DNA from: Ectothiorhodospiraceae bacterium
GTDB lineage: Bacteria; Pseudomonadota; Gammaproteobacteria; SZUA-152
Assembly: GCA_002401775.2 (NCBI GenBank)
Contig: NVUB02000086.1
Coordinates: 1-59,242 of the forward strand
Length of the DNA: 59,242 nucleotides
Reading direction: 5' to 3'
Each line of letters opens with the position of its first letter. The first letter of the stretch is position 1. Under the pieces are notes generated by a model. It ran no database searches, was not told the DNA's origin, and worked only from the letters and a program-made list of their open reading frames with translations. Positions 55,038-59,242 of this stretch are shown here, one piece after another. Both the position numbers and the translations under genes were made by a program.

Positions 55038-55937
55038 TTACTGTGGGCTGAATGGAAGTAACTCATATTTTTTTGCCACTTTCCGAAATGCCACACCATT
55101 TTGTGTTTCATGTATGAGTTTGACAACGTCCTCTGATGGGGTCCGGTTGGTGATGGCTGATAATTGTCGAAAAAATCGATATTTGCCATTAGCTAGGTTT
55201 GCCGCTGTGGGTTTGGCTCCATCGATCGTAATAACTTTTATTTTATCGTTATCGCCAAACGCCCAAGTCGAACCGGTATGGCCGATTGCGCCTTTAAAAT
55301 CACTGACACGCTCAACCATTGCGGCTGCACTTTTGACGTTTAAACGCTCGGCTCGAAAACTTTTATGACTGGGCAAGATAGACTTCCAATGTCCCGGGCG
55401 TTTTTTACAGTGCAAACGTGTTACCACGACAATGGGTTTGTTTGGCCCTTTGACTTGCGACCAGTTGTCGAGATCACCCCTGAAAATAGCGCGTACCTGC
55501 TCAGAGCTAAGATCGTTAACGGGGTTGTCTTGATGGGCGAGGATCAAAATAGGTTCTTTCGCCAGAGGATAGACAATGAGTTGTTCTTTTTCGATTTCTT
55601 CATCGCTGAGGGGGCAGCACACAAAACCAAAAGTCTCTCGGCTTTTGGTGCCTTGTTTGGCGGCTTTAATGCCGGCGTTGCAGCCGACACCTAACATCGA
55701 GTTTTCGCCGAATAGAATAGTCTTCCGACCCGTTTTGGCTTCCAGATCAGCCTTAATAGCGTCAAACAGTATCCAGGCAAAATGGGCTCCTGCACCCATT
55801 AGCGCATCGTCATCGGTATTGGTGGCGGCTAGGGAAGTGTTGGTTAATCCGAAAGTGCAAACTAGGAAAGAGGATAGTAAAAAGGGCAGTAATTTAATGT
55901 TTACAAATCGTGAGCGTTGTTTAGCGTTTGTACTCAT
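55038..55937 (-). CDS. PstS-like periplasmic binding protein
   Basis: A 299-residue protein from ATG 55937 (GGAAGGGA upstream). The signal peptide LLPFLLSSFLVCTFGLTNTS ends LAA. The mature protein matches PstS-type domains: AGIKAAKQGTKSRETFGFVC, LILAHQDNPVNDLSSEQVRA and IFRGDLDNWSQVKGPNKPIV, with the F.G....W box of phosphate-binding proteins. Two adjacent cysteines (FVCCPL) and a further one are unusual. The phosphate-permease genes are missing, and the diguanylate cyclase follows downstream. It may be the sensor partner of that enzyme. Confidence 0.85.
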   Translation of the reverse strand: MSTNAKQRSRFVNIKLLPFLLSSFLVCTFGLTNTSLAATNTDDDALMGAGAHFAWILFDAIKADLEAKTGRKTILFGENSMLGVGCNAGIKAAKQGTKSRETFGFVCCPLSDEEIEKEQLIVYPLAKEPILILAHQDNPVNDLSSEQVRAIFRGDLDNWSQVKGPNKPIVVVTRLHCKKRPGHWKSILPSHKSFRAERLNVKSAAAMVERVSDFKGAIGHTGSTWAFGDNDKIKVITIDGAKPTAANLANGKYRFFRQLSAITNRTPSEDVVKLIHETQNGVAFRKVAKKYELLPFSPQ

Positions 55938-56310
55938 GTTGCGATCCCTTCCCCAAAATATATATGTTGGTGCATCTGCAAACGCTAACTCTGGCGATGC
56001 ATATTTGCTTAGCCTCTTCATTATTATTTTTTGGGCGGTATTGCTATGAACAATATCTACCCATCACTATTGGTAACCCAGGCTACTTTAACGATTTATC
56101 GAAACTACAAGTATGCCATGAGTGAAGCGTCAGTAACGTTGCCAAAAAGAAAGCGCAAATATGGCAACCAATAGCGTAGTGACCGTCATGCTGTGAGGAA
56201 TATTGATTATCCCTTTATTATTTTATCGGACAAATACCAATCTTGCTCAGTATTTATCGAGTTAGCCGTCAGGTCAATATTTAATCGATAATTGTGATTA
56301 ATGATATTCC
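55938..56310. other. Intergenic stretch
   Basis: It holds the upstream region of the PstS-like gene and the end of the JAMM gene. No gene or repeat recognised. The open frames here are short and overlap the neighbours. Confidence 0.4.
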
Positions 56311-56799
56311 TTAAGGAGTGTCGGTGATGGCGACATTGACGGCTTGCAGCGTGTTGTTTTGATTGTTGTTTTGAGCAGTATTTCGACTATTGCTGCGACT
56401 ATTGTTGGGAGAACAAAAGGCGCGCATTTGCAGTGTGCCAGTAGTTTGCAGAGAAATAATTAAATATATGGCTTGCGGATAACTCAGCTGTTCGATATCG
56501 GCTAATGAGGGGATGGCCGGGGTGTTTGGGTGAGAGTGATAGATAGCGAACAAGCTTTCCCCGCGTTCGCGCATAGAGCGCATTGCATCTATGTGTTGCT
56601 CAGGGTCGCAGTGAAATTGCTGGTGCTGGTCAGTGGCAATGTTGGTCGTTGGGTAGCAACGGTTTGCGTGGCCATCAATGCTGGAAATCAGTCCGCAAAT
56701 TTCACTGTCCGGGCTGTTGAGCGCCAGCTCCAGAAGTTGGTTAACAATATAACGCGGCATTTCAATGGTGCTAATAATGTGTGAATTGTGGTTAGGCAT
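56311..56799 (-). CDS. JAMM/Mov34-family (M67) metallopeptidase
   Basis: A 162-residue JAB1/MPN domain protein. It has the zinc motif ..IYHSHPNTPAIPSLADIEQ (HxH...S..D) and CGLISSIDG before it. The C-terminal 35 residues are a low-complexity asparagine/serine tail (NNSRSNSRNTAQNNNQ). Bacterial JAMM proteins next to MoeB/ThiF-type E1 enzymes trim the C-terminal residues of ubiquitin-like sulfur carriers (as in MEC+/QbsD-like pairs). ATG 56799 lies two bases after the stop of the E1-like gene. Confidence 0.9.
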   Translation of the reverse strand: MPNHNSHIISTIEMPRYIVNQLLELALNSPDSEICGLISSIDGHANRCYPTTNIATDQHQQFHCDPEQHIDAMRSMRERGESLFAIYHSHPNTPAIPSLADIEQLSYPQAIYLIISLQTTGTLQMRAFCSPNNSRSNSRNTAQNNNQNNTLQAVNVAITDTP

Positions 56800-56801
56800 T
56801 A

Positions 56802-57563
56802 TTAATGGTTCCCGCAGACGGGACAAGCCGGGTCACGGCGCAGACGGATTTCTCGAAATTCCAGGGTACTGGCATCCAGGGTTAAAAGGCGGCCGGACAA
56901 ACTGGTGCCCAGGCCCGAAAGTAATTTGAGGGCTTCGGTAGCTTGTATGCTGCCGATAATTCCCACCACCGGAGCCAGTACACCGGTTTCACTACAGCTG
57001 GCAGCAGCTTCCGGAATATCGTCATAAAGGCAGCGATAGCAGGGGGCGTCGCTGTCTTCGTTATTCGATTCAGGATTAGGAAACACGCTTACCTGGCCTT
57101 CAAGGCGAATTGCAGCGCCGGATACTAAGGGGGTATGTGTGTCGACACAGGCCTGATTGATGGCAAACCGGGTCGCAAAATTGTCACAGGCATCAATGAC
57201 CACATCGGCGTTTTGCACGGCTTGAAGTAAGGCTTTGCCATCAAGGCGTTTGTGCAGTGCTGATACTTCTATTTCCGGATTCAGGTTGCGCAGGGTTTCA
57301 GCGGCAGAAACCACCTTGGCTCGGCCGATATCGGCCTGGCCGTGGACGATCTGGCGTTGCAGGTTGGAGAGATCTACAGAATCATCGTCGACCAGCGTTA
57401 AATGTCCCACACCCGCTGCGGCCAGGTACATAGCCACAGGCGAACCCAGTCCGCCAAGGCCGATAATGAGGGCGTGAGATGACAGCAGGCTTTCTTGCCC
57501 GGCAATGTCGAAATGCGGCAACATAATCTGGCGGCTGTAGCGCAGTAGTTGGTCGTCGTTCAT
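56802..57563 (-). CDS. moeB: MoeB/ThiF-type E1-like adenylyltransferase
   Basis: A 253-residue enzyme of the HesA/MoeB/ThiF family: LLRYSRQIMLPHFDIAGQES, IIGLGGLGSPVAMYLAAAGV for ATP, LSNLQRQIVH and two CxxC zinc pairs (CYRC and CPVC at the end). It adenylates the C-terminus of a small sulfur carrier (MoaD or ThiS). With moaA and SoeA in the window a MoeB role in molybdenum cofactor synthesis is plausible; ThiF-like function with the JAMM neighbour is the alternative. Confidence 0.93.
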   Translation of the reverse strand: MNDDQLLRYSRQIMLPHFDIAGQESLLSSHALIIGLGGLGSPVAMYLAAAGVGHLTLVDDDSVDLSNLQRQIVHGQADIGRAKVVSAAETLRNLNPEIEVSALHKRLDGKALLQAVQNADVVIDACDNFATRFAINQACVDTHTPLVSGAAIRLEGQVSVFPNPESNNEDSDAPCYRCLYDDIPEAAASCSETGVLAPVVGIIGSIQATEALKLLSGLGTSLSGRLLTLDASTLEFREIRLRRDPACPVCGNH

Positions 57564-57725
57564 GAGGTTTGTCGATAGTGCGTTAATATGAATGTTTGGC
57601 GTGATAGCGAATTATCGTGGGAATTGTATAACAGTCGAGTCTGCAACGCTTGAAAAGAGTGACGGTTTGCAGGGGTTAGTCAGACAGGAATACTAAAGCC
57701 GGTTTCGTAGAAGCAGTGGCTACTA

Positions 57726-58136
57726 TTACAAATAACGCCGTAAATATTCCGGTCGCTCATCACGACAGCCATGTTCACGTTGGTCATAATAATTTACAAA
57801 GATGTCGAGGGTGGAGCTGGCCTGGTCGTGTTGGTAGCCCTGGTTCATCAATTGAGTTTCTTCCGTGTAATAAAACAATGCTCGTTTCATTTTGCTGAGT
57901 AGGCTGTTGTCCAGATGAAAACCGACTTCGGCAAGGGCGGTTTCGATGATTTGCAGGCTAATGTGGCGCAAATCATACCGTATCTGAATACAGTCCGGGG
58001 TCAGAGCCTGAATATTGATGATACCTTGTGTATCCATGAGCAATAACAAGGCTTCGCGGGCATCATTGGCCGCAGGATCCACATTTCGGAAGTGAATGTC
58101 GTGCTGCTTAATGAAGTCGATGGCTATTGGGTCCAT
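57726..58136 (-). CDS. Hypothetical protein
   Basis: A 136-residue soluble protein. Residues about 38-75 (GIINIQALTPDCIQIRYDLR, ISLQIIETALAEVGFHLD) have the beta-alpha-beta pattern of heavy-metal-associated (HMA) folds, without the CxxC. The C-terminal part is charged (YDQREHGCRDERPEYLRRYL) with one cysteine. It is 57 bases upstream-side of prmC on the same strand. I do not recognise a named family. Confidence 0.75.
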   Translation of the reverse strand: MDPIAIDFIKQHDIHFRNVDPAANDAREALLLLMDTQGIINIQALTPDCIQIRYDLRHISLQIIETALAEVGFHLDNSLLSKMKRALFYYTEETQLMNQGYQHDQASSTLDIFVNYYDQREHGCRDERPEYLRRYL

Positions 58137-58193
58137 ATCTTGATCCTAGCCCGAATTTGGTACAATTTCCATGCTAAAGGAATCCGTTTGTCA

Positions 58194-59048
58194 TTACTGG
58201 GCCCAGCGACCCAGACTGACGCGTGGATTGTTGGCTAAATCATTGAGGGTTTCCACTTGCTGGTAACCCAGGTTGTCGAGAATGGTGCGCGTGGCCGGTC
58301 CTTGTTCAAATCCGTGTTCCAGTAATAACCAACCACCAGGTTGTAAATGTTGACGCGCTAAATCGCAAATATTGCGAATATCCGCCATTCCATCTGTCCC
58401 GGATTGTAATGCGGACACCGGTTCAAATCGCAAATCACCTCGTTGAAGGTGGGGGTCGTCGGGGTGTATGTAAGGCGGGTTGGACACGACTATCTCAAAA
58501 CGGTCGCCAGACAAAGGTGCAAACCAGGCACCTTCGATAAAGCGGATATTGGTCGTATTCAATTGTTTAGCATTGGTGCGGGCAATGGCTAAAGCGGAAG
58601 GGGAAATATCCGTTGCAGTGAGGTGACAGCGGGGGCGTTCACGGGCGATAGCCAAAGCAATAGCGCCACTGCCAGTGCCGAGATCAGCGATTTGCCAACG
58701 CGCATCGTGTGGAATTTTTGCCAGTGCTTGTTCGACCAGCGTTTCTGTTTCCGGGCGAGGGATCAAAGTATCAGGCGATACCATAAGCGTCATATCCCAA
58801 AAATCACGTTTACCCGTAATGTAAGCAATGGGTTCGCCATTACCGCGACGTTGAATAGAATGTTGAAACTGTTCCCATTGAGGTGCAGACAGCGCTTTTT
58901 CCGGCCATGTTCGTAAATAAGCTCGGTTACGATTAATGGCATGACCCATCAAAATCTCAGCGTCTAACAGCGCGGATTCGCTGCTCACCTCGAGCAATGT
59001 TCGGGCATTGCGCAAAGCGCTTGCAATGGTAGGCAGAGTTAAGGACAT
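58194..59048 (-). CDS. prmC: Release factor glutamine methyltransferase
   Basis: A 284-residue SAM-dependent methyltransferase acting on the GGQ glutamine of release factors. It has an N-terminal helical domain (YLRTWPEKALSAPQWEQFQH), the SAM loop DLGTGSGAIALAIARERP and the catalytic NPPY (VVSNPPYIHP). Length is normal. In many Gammaproteobacteria prfA and hemA precede it; they would lie just outside the window. Confidence 0.97.
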   Translation of the reverse strand: MSLTLPTIASALRNARTLLEVSSESALLDAEILMGHAINRNRAYLRTWPEKALSAPQWEQFQHSIQRRGNGEPIAYITGKRDFWDMTLMVSPDTLIPRPETETLVEQALAKIPHDARWQIADLGTGSGAIALAIARERPRCHLTATDISPSALAIARTNAKQLNTTNIRFIEGAWFAPLSGDRFEIVVSNPPYIHPDDPHLQRGDLRFEPVSALQSGTDGMADIRNICDLARQHLQPGGWLLLEHGFEQGPATRTILDNLGYQQVETLNDLANNPRVSLGRWAQ

Positions 59049-59139
59049 GAAGGGAAATGAGCACCAGTTAACACAATGAGAACGTCAATTATTGCGCATT
59101 ATATCTCATTTAAAACAGGGTGTTTGGGGACATGGGTGC

Positions 59140-59196
59140 TTGGGGACAGACCACGATTAATGTGGTTTTTGTTCTTTAATGGTGGTCTGTCCCCAA
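59140..59196. repeat. Palindrome of ttggggacagaccac
   Basis: Arms ttggggacagaccac (59140-59154) and gtggtctgtccccaa (59182-59196) form a perfect 15-bp stem, and tggggaca/tgtcccca repeats continue on both sides to the window end. The word ggggacagacc is common at the ends of REP elements moved by RAYT/Y1 transposases; no such transposase is in view. Confidence 0.85.
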
Positions 59197-59242
59197 TTTA
59201 TGTCCCCAATTTACCCCAATTTATCCCGGGCGATAGCCAGAG

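Overview
The window looks like chromosomal DNA of a sulfur-oxidising gammaproteobacterium. It carries genes for both known cytoplasmic routes from sulfite to sulfate: a direct molybdoenzyme (soeABC-like, with moaA alongside) and the indirect APS pathway (aprM-aprB-aprA plus a distant sat). The class assignment rests on the conserved cell-envelope block mreBCD-mrdA-rodA-mltB-rlpA-dacA-(dat)-ybeD-lipB-lipA, which has this order in Gammaproteobacteria. Genus cannot be told from the sequence. No rRNA, tRNA or CRISPR array was recognised.

Layout. 1-3.8 kb is an accessory zone: IS3 transposase fragments, a GNAT acetyltransferase, a DUF6933 protein, a wrecked 2OG-Fe(II) oxygenase gene, a MITE with perfect ends and target duplication, and a BrnT/BrnA toxin-antitoxin pair whose toxin is interrupted. 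4-5.4 kb holds a lipoprotein sugar dehydrogenase. 5.8-11.7 kb (minus strand) is soeA-soeB-soeC-moaA. 12.4-15.7 kb is a chemoreceptor, a short phosphate-binding-like protein and a porin. 16.1-16.9 kb has a qmoA/hdrA fragment abutting an IS4-type transposase remnant. 17.4-20.6 kb is aprMBA with a strong terminator, followed by an unknown protein, a SlyD-like isomerase and a TPR protein. 23-31.5 kb is a decayed accessory zone: HIT and DUF4279 proteins, a second MITE, a truncated thioredoxin-like copy, HxlR regulator and barrel protein, an hdrB fragment, an RpfF-like enzyme, an SDR pseudogene, an intact two-domain thioredoxin-like protein and a truncated YkgJ-like ORF. 31.5-33.3 kb is sat followed by the broken C-terminal end of a second, divergent aprA. 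Then come a sensor kinase, the lipoate/cell-wall block (35.9-49.4 kb, minus strand, with a second broken toxin-antitoxin module inside it), gatCAB on the plus strand, a diguanylate cyclase with a PstS-like protein, a JAMM/MoeB-type pair, an unknown protein and prmC.

How it fits together. SoeABC would oxidise sulfite directly with electrons entering the quinone pool; MoaA supports its cofactor. AprBA makes APS from sulfite and AMP, AprM is the probable membrane electron acceptor, and Sat releases sulfate with ATP formation. The most interesting signal is that three broken genes, qmoA-like, hdrB-like and a second aprA, are components of the alternative Qmo/Hdr-linked APS reductase system. They surround the intact AprM-linked system and sat. 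I read this as a replacement of one electron-transfer version of the APS pathway by another, still visible as debris. A second pattern is that both toxin-antitoxin toxins are cut by an in-frame TAG at the place of a conserved tryptophan while both antitoxins are intact.
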